A DNA stretch of 47,254 nt from Syntrophobacteraceae bacterium (GCA_025453975.1 JALOPI010000027.1:1-47254); one strand, 5' to 3'; positions 7,794 through 17,660 are shown, counted from the stretch's first letter. The notes: a model not told the origin generated them from the letters alone. Program-made: numbers and translations.

Positions 7794-8939
7794 ATGAAGG
7801 GGAGAGCCGCCACCGAGGCCCTTCGCTCGCTGTTCCGGGCCGACAATGTCCTGAGCCTGCTCCTCGTTTTCGTGCCGGTGGCCGTGGCGGCCAGGTTCCT
7901 TCACTGGGGGGGGCTGTGGGTGTTCGCTTTTTCGTGCCTGGCCATCGTGCCGCTGGCGGGGCTCATGGGCAAGTCCACCGAGGAGCTGGCGGAGCGGCTC
8001 GGAGCCGGGGTGGGAGGGCTCCTCAACGCCACTTTCGGTAATGCGGCGGAGCTCATCATCGCCATGGTGGCTCTCCATGCGGGCAAGCACTCGGTGGTCA
8101 AGGCCAGCCTCACGGGCTCCATCATCGGGAACATTCTTCTGGTTCTGGGGCTGGCGGCCCTCCTGGGAGGTCTGCGAAGGAGCCGCCAGACCTTCGACCG
8201 CACGGCCGCCGGCATGGGCTGCACCCTGCTGACGCTGGCCGTCATCGGGCTGGTGGTGCCGGCCCTCTTTCACATGACCGTCCTCCTGGCCATATCTCAG
8301 GGCAAGGTGGATTCCGGGACGGGAGTCCTCATCGAGCACGAAATGTCCCTGCTCATCAGCATCGTGCTTTTTGCCAGCTATGTCCTGAGCCTACTCTTCA
8401 CGCTGGGCACTCACAGGGGCCATTACGCAGGCGAGGGTCACGCCGGCTCCGGGGCGGAGCATCCCGTCCGGGTGGGGAAAGCGCTTCTGACCCTGCTGGC
8501 GGCTACGGCTCTGGTGGCCTGGATGAGCGAGCTGCTGGTGGGCGCCGTGGAGGAGGCTTCCCATGCCCTGGGGCTCACGGAGGTTTTCGTCGGGGTCATC
8601 GTGGTGGCCATCATAGGGAACGCGGCGGAGCATTCCACGGCGGTGCTCGCTGCCATGAAGAACCAGATGGACCTCGCCCTGAACATCGCCGTGGGCTCCA
8701 GCACCCAGGTGGCGCTCTTCGTGGCCCCTGTCCTGATCTTCGCTTCCTACCTCATGCCCCACGGCCCCATGGACCTCATGTTCACCGGCTTTGAAGTGCT
8801 GGCGGTGGCCCTGTCCGTGGGGATCGTCAACATCGCCGCCCAGGACGGGGAGTCCAACTGGCTCGAGGGGGCACTGCTCCTGGCGGTCTACGCCATCCTC
8901 GGTGTTGCCTTCTTCTTTCTTCCCGAGACCGTCTTCTGA
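7794..8939 (+). CDS. cax: Calcium/proton antiporter, CAX family (381 aa)
   Basis: Inner-membrane antiporter exchanging Ca2+ (or other divalent cations) for protons. About 11 hydrophobic segments with the two inverted-repeat signature helices: [16 protein letters not shown] in the first half and [14 protein letters not shown] in the second, each with the conserved cation-binding Glu. The acidic/His-bearing loop ([14 protein letters not shown]) lies between the halves. ATG with GGGGGG-AGTCC spacing, 16 bases after the outer-membrane gene, so likely cotranscribed. Length and motifs are normal for the family. Confidence 0.93.
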   Translation: MKGRAATEALRSLFRADNVLSLLLVFVPVAVAARFLHWGGLWVFAFSCLAIVPLAGLMGKSTEELAERLGAGVGGLLNATFGNAAELIIAMVALHAGKHSVVKASLTGSIIGNILLVLGLAALLGGLRRSRQTFDRTAAGMGCTLLTLAVIGLVVPALFHMTVLLAISQGKVDSGTGVLIEHEMSLLISIVLFASYVLSLLFTLGTHRGHYAGEGHAGSGAEHPVRVGKALLTLLAATALVAWMSELLVGAVEEASHALGLTEVFVGVIVVAIIGNAAEHSTAVLAAMKNQMDLALNIAVGSSTQVALFVAPVLIFASYLMPHGPMDLMFTGFEVLAVALSVGIVNIAAQDGESNWLEGALLLAVYAILGVAFFFLPETVF

Positions 8940-9282
8940 GCTCCTGGCGCTCGAGACAATGACAGACCATGAGGGTTGACTAAAGGGTTTCGAGCGGCTT
9001 TAATCGGGTCCCGTTTTGTCCAGTCTTTCCAACGCGGGGCTGGTAGCGGGGGTGGCATGTCGCACTCACCTCGAACGGGTGTGGCACGTCCGCCCGCCGC
9101 CGCGCGGGGTGGATCCCGCGGGGATCGTCGGTGATTCTCGCGGCAGGCGGACTGGATGAAGTGAAAGCGGGGGAAGACCTACCACGGCGCTGGCGGATGC
9201 TGTGGCCCGGGCAGTGGATCCCGAGGGGGCCAAGCCGCAGCGGCTGGATCCTTTTGATGGACGTTGTGAGATGGGTGCGGGG
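8940..9282. other. Intergenic region before ftsK
   Basis: 343 bases between the antiporter stop and the chosen FtsK start. In-frame alternative FtsK starts (GTG 9202, ATG 9271) lie at its end. I see a local GC-rich hairpin potential around 9100-9125 but no convincing promoter, terminator or RNA gene. Confidence 0.4.
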
Positions 9283-11895
9283 ATGGATTTGGACAGGGAA
9301 TCCGGTAAGGGGTGGCGGAGATGGGGTCTGGTGTGCGCCGTGGGCGCCCTGGCGGCATGGCCCTGGTCTGGAGGGATCGCGCTGGTTTTGGCGGCCTTTG
9401 GGCTTGGAGTCTGCGCTCCGCTGGGGCTGAGACGGTCGTGGGGAGGTTTTTTCAAGTCCTCGGACGACGAGGTGGATCCGGTGGGCCGGGTGTCGACGCA
9501 CTCCTCGTCCGAGGAGAGGCATTATCCCACGGCGGAAAGACCTGACCCGCGAGCCGCATCGATGGGCCCCAGCGGCGTGCCCCGCGAGCCGGCGGAGATC
9601 GCGGGAGCCCATCGGCCCCAGTCTCCGGCGCGGCCACCCGAGCGCCCAGCGGCTTCTTTTCACCTCTGGCCGGTGAGGGCTCCAGTGCCGGATGCATCGG
9701 CTCAGGCGCGCGTGCGCCCGCAGAATTGCATACGCCTCGCCGCCGACAGTGTCTCGACGGTTCCGGGGCTTGAAAAGAGTCCATCCCCGAGCGAGCCACG
9801 GGAGGTGATCGATCTGCAGTCGATCATGGCGAACCTTCAGAAGAGGTATCGCATCCCGAGGAGCGGATCGCGCGCGCCTGATTCCGAGGCGCGCCCGACC
9901 CGGGTGCCGTCTGACCCTAAGGATATCGAGACGATCCGCCGAAGGCTCATGACGACCTACGGCGTGCGGCTGTCGGGGAGTCCCCGGCGTTGGCCCCCCG
10001 ATCCTCCCGCCGTCCCAGGCACAACAGATCCGCTCCCTCGTGATGACGGGGTCAGAGGGGCGGTTCCCGCCGCCAAAGCCGTCGTGTCCGCCCAACGTCA
10101 GGACGATGGGGCGGCGCTGGCGGTCCAGGCTCCGCAGGCTCGTCTCGCACCTTGCGAGCCGGTCGGCCGTGAGCCGGAAGCCCCCTGTCCACCGGCAATC
10201 CCCAGCGTGCCCGCCGGGAAGCCCGTGGGGCTTCTTCCCCTTCCTCCGCCGTCTCCAATCCCTGCTTGGGCGCCGCCCGTCGAGCCTCCAGGCCTTCGTG
10301 GGCCATTGGCCGCCTCTCCCGGGGCCGCCCCCCCCGTGGTGCTCCGGCCGGCCAGCGAGCCCCGGGTTTCCCACGATCCCGACGGTCCCGACACCTCCTT
10401 CCGGTCGTCTCTACAGGTGCGAGCTTGCCTGCCGCCCCTCTCGCTCCTGCAGCCGGCCGAATCGGCGGTCGCCCCCATGAGCCAGGACGATTTGATCGAA
10501 GGCGGGATCCTCATCGAGGAGAAGCTCGCCGAATTCCGGGTCAAGGTGAGCGTCCTGGATGCCTATGCGGGCCCGGTCATCACGCGCTACGAAGTGCAGC
10601 CGGACGTGGGCGTGCGCGGAGGCCAGGTGGTGAGCCTGATGAAAGATCTGGCCCGAGCCCTGGGCGTGGTCGCCATCCGGGTGGTGGAGACCATTCCCGG
10701 CAAAACGTGCATGGGGCTCGAGGTTCCCAACCCCCGCCGCCAGATGATCCGCCTGTCGGAGGTGCTGTCGTCGGAGGACTTCCGGTCTCATGAGTCGAAG
10801 CTCGCCATGGTGCTCGGCAAGGACATCATCGGGAGCCCGGTGGTGGCGGATCTGGCCCGGGCGCCGCACATGCTGGTGGCGGGAACCACCGGCTCGGGCA
10901 AGTCCGTGGGCATCAACGCCATGATCCTGTCGCTGCTCTATCGGGCCACGCCCGAGGAAGTGCGCCTGGTCATGATCGACCCCAAGATGCTCGAGCTCTC
11001 CATTTACGACGGCATCCCCCATCTCCTGGCTCCGGTGGTGACGGACATGAAGCTGGCGGCCAACGCCCTGAACTGGTGCGTGGGGGAGATGGATCGGCGC
11101 TACCAGCTGATGAGCGCCCTCCGGGTGCGCAACCTGGCGGGATACAATCAGAAGGTTCGGGAGGCGATGGATTCGGGAGAGCCGCTGCTGGATGCCCTTG
11201 CCTCGACGGCGGACGAGGCGCCGCCCCTGACGCCGCTCCCCTACGTGGTGGTGGTGGTGGACGAGCTGGCCGACTTGATGCTGGTGGCCGGCAAGAAAAT
11301 CGAGGAGCTCATCGCACGCCTGGCCCAAAAGGCCCGGGCCGCCGGGATCCATCTCATCCTCGCCACGCAGCGTCCGTCGGTGGACGTCATCACGGGGCTC
11401 ATCAAGGCCAACATCCCCACTCGCATCGCCTTCCAGGTTTCATCCAAGATCGACAGCCGCACCATCCTCGACCAGATGGGCGCCGAGTGTCTGCTGGGGC
11501 AGGGCGACATGCTCTACCTGCCGCCCGGCACCGGCTATCCCCAGCGCGTGCATGGGGCGTTCGTGGCGGACGAGGAGGTGTACGCCGTGGCCGAGCACCT
11601 GAAGCAGTTCGGCGAGCCCGATTATGTGGAGGGGGTCCTCGGCGGTGTGGCGGAGTCCGAGGACGAGGGGGCCGACACCGACCGTTTCGGCGACGAGACG
11701 GACCCGCTCTATGACGATGCCGTCGCCTTCGTGACCCATTCCCGCCGGGCCTCGATCTCGGCTGTCCAGCGCCAGCTCAGGATCGGCTACAACCGCGCCG
11801 CCCGGCTCGTGGAGCAGATGGAGGCCTGCGGCGTTGTCAGCTCCATGGAGGGCAACGGCAACCGAACGGTCCTCGTGCCCCCGAGGGAGGATTGA
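9283..11895 (+). CDS. ftsK: DNA translocase FtsK/SpoIIIE (870 aa)
   Basis: Septal double-stranded DNA pump for chromosome dimer resolution and segregation. Only a short hydrophobic region is present near the N-terminus (about residues 14-45, enough for one hairpin of two helices). Then comes a very long Pro/Arg-rich linker (about 55-400). The alpha domain follows ([20 protein letters not shown]), then the beta RecA-like motor with Walker [10 protein letters not shown] (K540), FDPKMLEL-type MIDPKMLEL, Walker [13 protein letters not shown], and [20 protein letters not shown]. The C-terminal gamma winged helix ([24 protein letters not shown]) is the KOPS/XerD-contact module. Start choice is uncertain: ATG 9283 keeps the hydrophobic hairpin near the N-terminus; GTG 9202 and ATG 9271 are in frame. 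Confidence 0.93.
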   Translation: MDLDRESGKGWRRWGLVCAVGALAAWPWSGGIALVLAAFGLGVCAPLGLRRSWGGFFKSSDDEVDPVGRVSTHSSSEERHYPTAERPDPRAASMGPSGVPREPAEIAGAHRPQSPARPPERPAASFHLWPVRAPVPDASAQARVRPQNCIRLAADSVSTVPGLEKSPSPSEPREVIDLQSIMANLQKRYRIPRSGSRAPDSEARPTRVPSDPKDIETIRRRLMTTYGVRLSGSPRRWPPDPPAVPGTTDPLPRDDGVRGAVPAAKAVVSAQRQDDGAALAVQAPQARLAPCEPVGREPEAPCPPAIPSVPAGKPVGLLPLPPPSPIPAWAPPVEPPGLRGPLAASPGAAPPVVLRPASEPRVSHDPDGPDTSFRSSLQVRACLPPLSLLQPAESAVAPMSQDDLIEGGILIEEKLAEFRVKVSVLDAYAGPVITRYEVQPDVGVRGGQVVSLMKDLARALGVVAIRVVETIPGKTCMGLEVPNPRRQMIRLSEVLSSEDFRSHESKLAMVLGKDIIGSPVVADLARAPHMLVAGTTGSGKSVGINAMILSLLYRATPEEVRLVMIDPKMLELSIYDGIPHLLAPVVTDMKLAANALNWCVGEMDRRYQLMSALRVRNLAGYNQKVREAMDSGEPLLDALASTADEAPPLTPLPYVVVVVDELADLMLVAGKKIEELIARLAQKARAAGIHLILATQRPSVDVITGLIKANIPTRIAFQVSSKIDSRTILDQMGAECLLGQGDMLYLPPGTGYPQRVHGAFVADEEVYAVAEHLKQFGEPDYVEGVLGGVAESEDEGADTDRFGDETDPLYDDAVAFVTHSRRASISAVQRQLRIGYNRAARLVEQMEACGVVSSMEGNGNRTVLVPPRED

Positions 11896-11940
11896 CCGGG
11901 CATTCCGCCCGCGATGACCCGCATGCCCTGTATCAAGTGA

Positions 11941-12981
11941 TTAAGCAAAGACCTCCTCCATGACGGATGGGGAGCCCAGGCGAAGGCTTTCATGGAGCCT
12001 GGCGTTCTGGAGGGCCAGGGCTCCGAATTCCGCCATGGACTGGGCCAGCTCGATCTCGGATCCCGAGAACTTCCGGGGTGCCGTTGAATAGAGGCGCAGC
12101 ACGCCGATGACTTTGTCCTTCAAGAACACGGGTACCGAGAGGATGGAGGCGATTCCTTCCCGTCGGGCCTCATCGGGGTACTGGAGCCTGGGGTCGGTGG
12201 ATGCATCCAGGATGGAGACCACCTCTCCATCCATGCTGCTCGCGATGCTCTTGTCCCGGTCCACGGGGCCCTTGCCGAGATAAGCCGGGCTGAGTCCGTG
12301 GGAAACGGCCAGCTCGAGCCGGCCGGTGGCGGGGTTGAGGAGCCGAAGTGAGCAGGCCTGGACACGGAGGGTGCTCGCCACCCGCGTGACGATCAGCTCC
12401 AGGACTCTCGCGGCATCGAGGGTGGAGGAAAGGGTCTTGGCCACTTCCGTCACGGCTTTGAGATACTGGATCTCGTTGAAGGCCTGGTCCAGGAGCCGGG
12501 CGTTGTCGATGGCAACGGCTCCATGCTCCGCCAGGGATGTGGCCAGCTCGATCTCTTCGGGAGTGAACGTCTTCTCCTCGGTGGCGTGCAGCTTCAGAAC
12601 GCCTGCGACCCTGCCCCTGATGATGATGGGAATGGACAGGATCGACACGATGCCTTCCCGGACAGCGGCCCCGGGGTACTGGATGCGGGGATCGGTTCGA
12701 GCGTCCCCGATGACGACGGTGCGGCCCACCATCGCTTCCGCGATGCTCAGGTCCGCCTGGACCGCGCCCTTCTTGAAATACTCGTCGCTGAGACCATGGG
12801 ATGCAGCCAGCTCGAGGGTCCCTCGGGCCTCGTCCATGAGCCGGATGGTGCATCCCTTGACGCCCAGCGCCTTGACCATGCCCTCCGCCAGCTTGTTCAA
12901 GCGCTGCTCGACGGAAAGCGTTGAGCCGATGGTCTTGCTCATCTCTTGGAAGATCCGGTAGTATTCAGCGTCCATCCCCAT
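11941..12981 (-). CDS. Tandem GAF-domain protein (346 aa)
   Basis: Cytosolic sensor-like protein made of two GAF domains (about residues 20-165 and 190-335) joined by a helix. The repeats share CTIRLMDEARGTLELAASHGL / CSLRLLNPATGRLELAVSHGL, DPRIQYP / DPRLQYP, EGIVSILSIP / EGIASILSVP and GVLKLHATEEKTF / GVLRLYSTAPRKF, so the second copy arose by duplication. No kinase, cyclase or HTH output is attached; it may act by binding a partner. The ATG has an AAGGAGGAG site. It is convergent with ftsK (45 bases between stops). Confidence 0.85.
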   Translation of the reverse strand: MGMDAEYYRIFQEMSKTIGSTLSVEQRLNKLAEGMVKALGVKGCTIRLMDEARGTLELAASHGLSDEYFKKGAVQADLSIAEAMVGRTVVIGDARTDPRIQYPGAAVREGIVSILSIPIIIRGRVAGVLKLHATEEKTFTPEEIELATSLAEHGAVAIDNARLLDQAFNEIQYLKAVTEVAKTLSSTLDAARVLELIVTRVASTLRVQACSLRLLNPATGRLELAVSHGLSPAYLGKGPVDRDKSIASSMDGEVVSILDASTDPRLQYPDEARREGIASILSVPVFLKDKVIGVLRLYSTAPRKFSGSEIELAQSMAEFGALALQNARLHESLRLGSPSVMEEVFA

Positions 12982-13918
12982 GATTCTCCTCCTTGGCCCT
13001 GAGCACGTTCAAAGGTACACTCCACTATCCCGCCGCCCTCCGAATCCGGTATGAAACGCCGTGAATGCCCACGCCGTCCCCATGAAAACGGCACGAACCG
13101 CCTGGGGGCGGTCCTCGCTCGCGGGCAAGGCTGCCGACTCAGGGCTCCTTTCCCCATAACCCCAATACCCTTGGCTTAAAGGGGCTTAAGGGGTGGCAAG
13201 GGGCTTGGCCCCAATGAGCTTCAATCAGCAGCATGGATCGGAGGAGAGGGAGGCAGCGTTTGAGCTCAAGTCAACGGCGCTGTCGCTTGCTGGGCGGATG
13301 TCCGAGGCTCGGAAGCTCATTCCTCGGTTTCGGTGAGAGGACGGTCGACGGGTCTTTGCGCAGCCTGATGACATTCAGCGAAAACCCTGGACAGCGAGAG
13401 GGGGGCGGGATCGGATGAGCCTTGTGGTCGAATCAGCTGTTTCAATGGCATTATGGCCAATGTAAACCTGCAATACAAGGTGGAAAGCATGGGGCTCGCC
13501 GCCGGCGCGAAGCGATCGCTCTTTCCGGACAGGTATGGGGCTTGACGCCTCTGATGCCTGCCAGATCAAAATGCTGCCCATGATCCAGGGGTGTCCAGCA
13601 GGCATCAGGAGGGACCGGGTCCCATGCGGAGGGTGTGAGCGCCACCACCGTCCGCAATGCCAGGGTTGACGGCCCCGCCTGGCGTGATCTCACCCCGATA
13701 CCTGCCGTCTTGCCGCGATGGCGTCGGGCTCCCGCGCATGAGATGCCGATCATCTGCCGACGATCCTTGGCGGAGGGTATGGGTGTCCAACGGTCTCCCC
13801 AGGCCCCAGGGCAGGTCACCTCCTGGAATGGAGAAGCCGAACGGGGGGAGCGCTTTCCCGTGATCGGCTCAGGGCGCCGGCCTGGCAAGACCGGCAGCGG
13901 CAGCGCACTCCTCGCAGC
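12982..13918. other. 937-base stretch without a convincing gene
   Basis: Between the divergently placed GAF gene and the end of the RRM gene. Several frames are open (13233-13418 +, 13635-13925 +, 13451-13888 -), but none has a good ribosome site, recognisable motifs or Desulfobacterota-like codon preference throughout. The bases near 13160-13215 contain repeated ggcttaa/ggggcttgg/cccc words that could fold. It may be gene debris or a structured RNA; I cannot decide. Confidence 0.4.
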
Positions 13919-14356
13919 TCAATGAGAATGTCTGCCTCCACCCGATCGACCTCCGGAGCCACGGCCACCTCGCCCTCGGTTGCCGAAGCCCCCGCTCCTT
14001 CGATCTTTGCTGTCGTAAATGTCCGTGGTCTTCTGATCGGAGGAGCTGCCCCCCCGACTGGCAAAACCGAACCCCCCTCCGCTGCGCTCACGGCTTTGCC
14101 CCACGCGAGCTTCTTTCGGCTTTGCCTCATTGACCTTGATGGACTGTCCGCGAAGGTCCTTGCCGTTCAGGCCGCTGATGGCCGCCAAGGCCTCCTCGCG
14201 GCTGGGCATTTCCACAAACGCGAACCCCCGAGGCTTTCGGGTCTCGCGATCCATGATGATCTTGACGGAGCTCACTTCCCCATAAAGCTCGAATTCCTTG
14301 CGCAATTCCTGTTCGGATGTTTCGAAGGACAGGCTTCCAACGAAAATGTTGACCAT
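13919..14356 (-). CDS. RRM RNA-binding protein with glycine-rich tail (145 aa)
   Basis: One RNA-recognition motif (residues 1-80) with RNP2 IFVGSL at 4-9 and RNP1 RGFAFVEM around 43-50, followed by a Gly/Arg/Ser-rich tail (GGGFGFASRGGSSS..., GGFGNRGRGGRGSGG). This is the layout of the bacterial/cyanobacterial Rbp family, single-strand RNA binders often induced by cold. The ATG follows AAAGGTCGCC. It is divergent from the cold-shock gene at 14879 across a 522-base AT-rich spacer. It probably works with the cold-shock protein and DEAD-box helicase nearby in RNA remodelling (inference from proximity). Confidence 0.92.
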   Translation of the reverse strand: MVNIFVGSLSFETSEQELRKEFELYGEVSSVKIIMDRETRKPRGFAFVEMPSREEALAAISGLNGKDLRGQSIKVNEAKPKEARVGQSRERSGGGFGFASRGGSSSDQKTTDIYDSKDRRSGGFGNRGRGGRGSGGRSGGGRHSH

Positions 14357-14713
14357 GATCGGCGACCTTTCTCTGGTGGTTTAACGGCGATCAACGCCCA
14401 TGACTTGCTCAAACTGAATTCGACGCGGCCCCTCGCCCCATCGACAACGGTGATCGGGACATCGCCCGGAATTGGGGTGAATCGAATCTGATGCAATACC
14501 CTGCACAGGAGAGGGATCCAGGATTGAGTCTGGATGAAAATACACAGATCTTCATCAAAATCTGTTCTTTCAAAATAAGTTGAAGGAGAAATTAAATCAA
14601 GAAAATGTTGTGCAAAGCTCCGTATGATTGCTTGATGGGCTGATTTCCTCCAAAATATAGATTAGATTTACCTTTCCATTTTCCACGGAGAGAAGCGGAC
14701 TGGAAGAATTGCC

Positions 14714-14741
14714 TTGCCTTTTTATTTCCATCAACTAAGAT
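14714..14741 (+). promoter_or_regulatory. Candidate promoter of the cold-shock gene
   Basis: TTGCCT (14714-14719), 16-base spacer, TAAGAT (14736-14741). Transcription from about 14748 would give a leader near 130 bases, in the range of the long 5' leaders of cspA-type mRNAs. Confidence 0.4.
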
Positions 14742-14840
14742 TAACCCAAATCAATGTGGTTCGATATTTTCGAGTCATCTCCGGGATCGATCTTTTGCCT
14801 TGCAGTGAAACGGTTCAGAAGCTGCTCTGAAATAACGCAC

Positions 14841-14861
14841 CTGTGTAAGAGCTTACAACAG
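14841..14861 (+). promoter_or_regulatory. Inverted repeat next to the cold-shock ribosome site
   Basis: ctgt-gtaag-ag-cttac-a-acag can pair over nine bases with one bulged A. It ends directly before the gaggaaaagga ribosome site. A two-base loop is too tight for an RNA hairpin unless the inner pair opens, so it could be an RNA element or a DNA operator. Confidence 0.35.
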
Positions 14862-14878
14862 AGGAAAAGGACTGCAAA

Positions 14879-15079
14879 ATGGCTGAAGGTCGAGTGAAAT
14901 GGTTTAATGACAGTAAAGGCTATGGTTTCATTGAGACCGATCAGGGGCATGATGTCTTTGTTCACTTCAGTGCCATCGAAGACAATGGTTTCAAGTCCCT
15001 TGCCGAGGGGGATCGGGTTTCTTTCGATGAAGAGAGTGGTGCCAAAGGACCTCAGGCGCTCAAGGTGAAAAAGCTATAG
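14879..15079 (+). CDS. csp: Cold-shock protein, CspA family (66 aa)
   Basis: Single OB-fold cold-shock domain that binds single-stranded RNA/DNA and melts mRNA structure. The RNP1-type KGYGFIE and RNP2-type VFVHFSAI motifs are intact, with the usual GRVKWFND opening. Length is standard. ATG with an AGGAAAAGGA site, long AT-rich leader upstream, and an intrinsic terminator 40 bases downstream, so it is a single-gene transcript. Its partners by location are the divergent RRM gene and the RhlE-type helicase 2.6 kb downstream. Confidence 0.97.
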   Translation: MAEGRVKWFNDSKGYGFIETDQGHDVFVHFSAIEDNGFKSLAEGDRVSFDEESGAKGPQALKVKKL

Positions 15080-15119
15080 CTTACATTTAGAAATATCGGT
15101 CCAGCTTACAAAGAAAAAT

Positions 15120-15144
15120 GCCGGGGTGAATCTCCGGCTTTTTT
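15120..15144 (+). terminator. Intrinsic terminator after csp
   Basis: gccgg (15120-15124) pairs with ccggc (15134-15138) around a nine-base loop, followed by a run of T. Short but well placed. Confidence 0.75.
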
Positions 15145-15236
15145 GTCAGTGGAAGCAAGCCGTCTCGAGGCGAAGCCGGATCGTTCGGCGGGGCAGGGAT
15201 GATGGACCGGCGACCCCAAACAGATAGGACACGATC

Positions 15237-15431
15237 ATGGCACAAAGACCCAGTTCCCTGAAGCTCGAAAAGGAGCGAAAGCGGCAGCAGAAGCAAAAGG
15301 AAAAGGAGGTGCGCCGAGCCAATGCCAAGGAAGTGAAGTCCAGGCGGGAGGACTGTTCTCCCGGCGAAGACCCTGATCTGGCCGGCATCAGGCCTGGTCC
15401 TCAGCCCCTGCCGGAGCAATGGAGGTATTGA
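15237..15431 (+). CDS. Small basic protein (64 aa)
   Basis: Unknown function. The first 35 residues are an extremely Lys/Arg/Glu-rich helix (LEKERKRQQKQKEKEVRR), likely a nucleic-acid- or ribosome-binding helix. The tail is an acidic/proline segment (DPDLAGIRPGPQPLPEQW) that I recall from similar short proteins of related bacteria. ATG with an AGGACA-type site. It follows the csp terminator by 90 bases and keeps company with RNA-binding genes. Confidence 0.65.
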   Translation: MAQRPSSLKLEKERKRQQKQKEKEVRRANAKEVKSRREDCSPGEDPDLAGIRPGPQPLPEQWRY

Positions 15432-15561
15432 CTTCGTTGCGGGTCATGCGCCAGTCACGGCAAGGATTCGAGTCTTTGGCAAACAGACAGCCGAGCCCGG
15501 GGGCCCTGACATAGCTGACGATCCCTTGCTCTTCAAGTCATAAGAAAGGACTGGATGCCTT

Positions 15562-16095
15562 ATGCAAGCAACCAGGCAAATCAATCTGGATCGCGGCACA
15601 TATATCTGGGATGGCAGCAGATGGTACCATACAAAGACTTTTCTGACACCTCCCACGGTGGATGTCCTCAAGCTCAATATGCTTCTGCTCAAAGCTCTCG
15701 AAGAGGAGGATCTTGCCATTGTGGACGTTGAAAGCCTTGTGGCTCGCGCACAGGAGGCCCGAGATGCCCTTCAGTACCGCAGAATGGGACTGATCGCAGA
15801 GCGCATCCTCGACCTGGAGCCGGGGTATGATCTCGCCGCGGAGATCCTGTGCTCGGCCTTGAGGCTGCAGAACCGGCCCGCTCAGGCACTCAAGGCGACG
15901 CAACGCATGAAGGATACCCCAAACGCTCCTCTGCTGGTGGCCCGGGCGGCGGCCCTGTGTGACCTGGAGAAATGGCAGGAGGCCCTGGAGGAGATCAAAC
16001 GGGCCCAGGCCGTTGGAGCGGGTAAGCTGGCGACACCGGTGGTCAAGAGAATCAGGAGCGGCAGCGGGAAGCCAGCCAAGAGCGGCACTAAATGA
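15562..16095 (+). CDS. TPR-like helical protein (177 aa)
   Basis: No named family recognised. The N-terminus has a GTYIWDGSRWYHTKTF segment (WDG..WY, like short bacterial repeat strands). The rest is helix-rich with two or three tetratricopeptide-like units (AERILDLEPGYDLAAEIL, KATQRMKDTPNAPLLVARAAAL, EKWQEALEEIKRAQAV), suggesting a protein-binding scaffold. The ATG is preceded by GAAAGGA at a longish distance of 12 bases. It lacks a signal peptide. The next gene starts 133 bases on, same strand. Confidence 0.6.
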   Translation: MQATRQINLDRGTYIWDGSRWYHTKTFLTPPTVDVLKLNMLLLKALEEEDLAIVDVESLVARAQEARDALQYRRMGLIAERILDLEPGYDLAAEILCSALRLQNRPAQALKATQRMKDTPNAPLLVARAAALCDLEKWQEALEEIKRAQAVGAGKLATPVVKRIRSGSGKPAKSGTK

Positions 16096-16228
16096 GCCTT
16101 CTTCACCAGGCTCGCTGGCCGTGGTCACAGGATGGCGGCCAACACCCAAGGGTTGCGCGCACACGGCTCGCGAGGCTTCTCCCACCCGGGGAGCGTCGTG
16201 GGGGCGGCACCGCAAAAGGAGACCAGCG

Positions 16229-16696
16229 ATGGAAGCCATGCCAAATGCTCTGCTGAAGGATCTGTTGTCAACGGGGTACTTTTTCGAGGAGCTGAAAACA
16301 CTCACTTCAACCCAGGAGATCGAGCTGCCCTTCTATAGCAGAACTTATGCGATTCCCTATCTGGTCAACCTCGTGGAGATCCATGGACGCTCGGGTGAGA
16401 TCCATAAGAACGAGATCCTGTCCATGGCTATCGACAGTCTATCTCATGCCAAGGATGAGGAGCTGGCCGACTTGATCCTGGAATTGAAGAAGGTGGCGGC
16501 ATCCGAGATCGATTTCAATGAAACCGCCCTGCATCAGCTTGGCTCAGGGGACAAGGTGGGGCTCAGGCTTTCCCGTCAGAAGTCGGAATCCGCGAAAAGC
16601 CTTGCCAAGCTGCTTGTGAGCATCATCAAGATGTTCAAGCTGACGGATGGGACCGCCAGGCGGAAAGCACCCAAGCCCGCCGATACCACGGTCTGA
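16229..16696 (+). CDS. Hypothetical protein (155 aa)
   Basis: Not recognised. Mostly helical; a central TSTQEIELPFYSRTYAIPYLVNLVEIHGRSGEI segment and a Lys-rich C-terminal part (RLSRQKSESAKSLAKLLVSIIKMFKL). The ATG at 16229 has an AAAAGGAG site eight bases upstream. The frame is open further upstream, but that part overlaps the preceding gene and has no good start. Two unknown genes of the same strand flank it. Confidence 0.6.
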   Translation: MEAMPNALLKDLLSTGYFFEELKTLTSTQEIELPFYSRTYAIPYLVNLVEIHGRSGEIHKNEILSMAIDSLSHAKDEELADLILELKKVAASEIDFNETALHQLGSGDKVGLRLSRQKSESAKSLAKLLVSIIKMFKLTDGTARRKAPKPADTTV

Positions 16697-16787
16697 GGCT
16701 GCTCCTGAATCCCCCGCTCTCCTTCACGGCTACGTGGTGAGGGATCGGGGAAGTCTGACAAGACTCCAAGCCGTGGGAGGCGCTCCA

Positions 16788-17261
16788 ATGCGCAAACGTA
16801 TCATCACTCGGGGAGCCCAGTCCAACCTGGGTCCCGAAGAAGACTGGCTGAACCTGGAAGAGCTGGCGCAGGCCGAGCTCACCTCCGAGGAGGCGTCCCA
16901 CCCCTTCGAGTCAGCTTTGAAGCCGGGTGGGGTATCCGGCTGGCGGGCGTCGGAGCCCGGTCAGCAGACGGTCCGGCTGCTGTTCGACGAGCCGCTGCGG
17001 GTCCGGCGCATTCATCTTGAGTTTCAAGAAGATGGACAACAGCGCACGCAGCAGCTCCTGCTCAGGTGGTCTTCCGACGGGGGGCTCTCGTATCGGGAGA
17101 TCGTGCGCCAGCATTACAACTTCAGCCCTCCGGAGACGACCCGGGAAACGGAGGACTATGAGGTGGACCTGGTCGGAGTGACGGTACTGGAGTTGACCAT
17201 CTCTCCCGATATCAGCGGGGGATCCGCCCGGGCATCCATTGCCAGGCTGTGCTTGGCATAA
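16788..17261 (+). CDS. Discoidin-like beta-sandwich protein (157 aa)
   Basis: Probably an F5/8-type-C-like (galactose-binding-like) fold: WRASEPGQQTVRLLFDEPLRVRRIHLEFQE and LLLRWSSDGGLSYREIVRQ...NFSPP...EDYEVDLVGVTVLELTISPDISGG...ASIARLCLA reads like the jelly-roll strands of such domains. It lacks a signal peptide, so it would act in the cytosol. I recall whole-length homologues of this shape in diverse bacteria, without assigned function. The ATG has a GGGAGG site eight bases upstream; a longer frame from 16647 overlaps the previous gene and is rejected. Confidence 0.7.
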   Translation: MRKRIITRGAQSNLGPEEDWLNLEELAQAELTSEEASHPFESALKPGGVSGWRASEPGQQTVRLLFDEPLRVRRIHLEFQEDGQQRTQQLLLRWSSDGGLSYREIVRQHYNFSPPETTRETEDYEVDLVGVTVLELTISPDISGGSARASIARLCLA

Positions 17262-17334
17262 ATACAAACATCATCCCCAGTGTTTATTGGTTCGACGTAA
17301 AATATGTTCAATCCTTATGACAAGGAAAAAGGTT

Positions 17335-17529
17335 ATGGCTGGTCTGATAAAGCGAGGGCCCTATGCTGACAAAAGAGTCAATCCTCATGAAAAAAATGAG
17401 ATTAAATATTGGTGCCAGAAGTTTTCGTGTACTGATATTCAACTTAAGAATGCTGTGAGAGCGGTTGGGACTTCTCCTGATGCTGTTCAGAGTTTCTTGA
17501 AAGGAAAGAAAGTCGAGCAACAGTCATAG
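17335..17529 (+). CDS. DUF3606 family protein (64 aa)
   Basis: Small protein with the DUF3606 pattern: a basic N-terminus, VNPHEKNEIKYWCQKFSCTDIQLKNAVRAVGTSPDAVQSFL. Function unknown in the family; the shape suggests a small helical protein often found in stress contexts. ATG 17335 has AAGGAAAAAGG just upstream; 17317 is an in-frame alternative. The gene is A+T-richer than its neighbours, which may reflect transfer or simply a short gene. Confidence 0.8.
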   Translation: MAGLIKRGPYADKRVNPHEKNEIKYWCQKFSCTDIQLKNAVRAVGTSPDAVQSFLKGKKVEQQS

Positions 17530-17660
17530 CACTCTCACCATGCTCTTGGAAGTCGCCGAAGAACCACACTTTTTTTATGCCATGACTTATGGATCCACAG
17601 TAGAGATCCTCGCCATGGAGTCCAAGACCCAACAACCAGTTCAGGAGCAATAATATAAAC

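Larger units (their letters stand above)
14357..14878. other. AT-rich divergent control region (RRM / cold-shock)
   Basis: 522 bases, visibly richer in A+T than the flanks (especially 14540-14760). It holds a candidate promoter for the cold-shock gene and a hairpin next to its ribosome site, listed separately. No ORF in it has a usable start and motif. Confidence 0.6.

Noticed and set aside
8980..10374. 464-codon antisense frame over the FtsK N-terminus
   Set aside because: Low-complexity shadow of the Pro/Arg-rich linker; no recognisable domain or start signal.
13635..13925. 96-codon plus-strand frame with a vaguely familiar sequence
   Set aside because: No ribosome site, no domain, and it runs into the end of the RRM gene on the other strand; left as part of the unexplained stretch.
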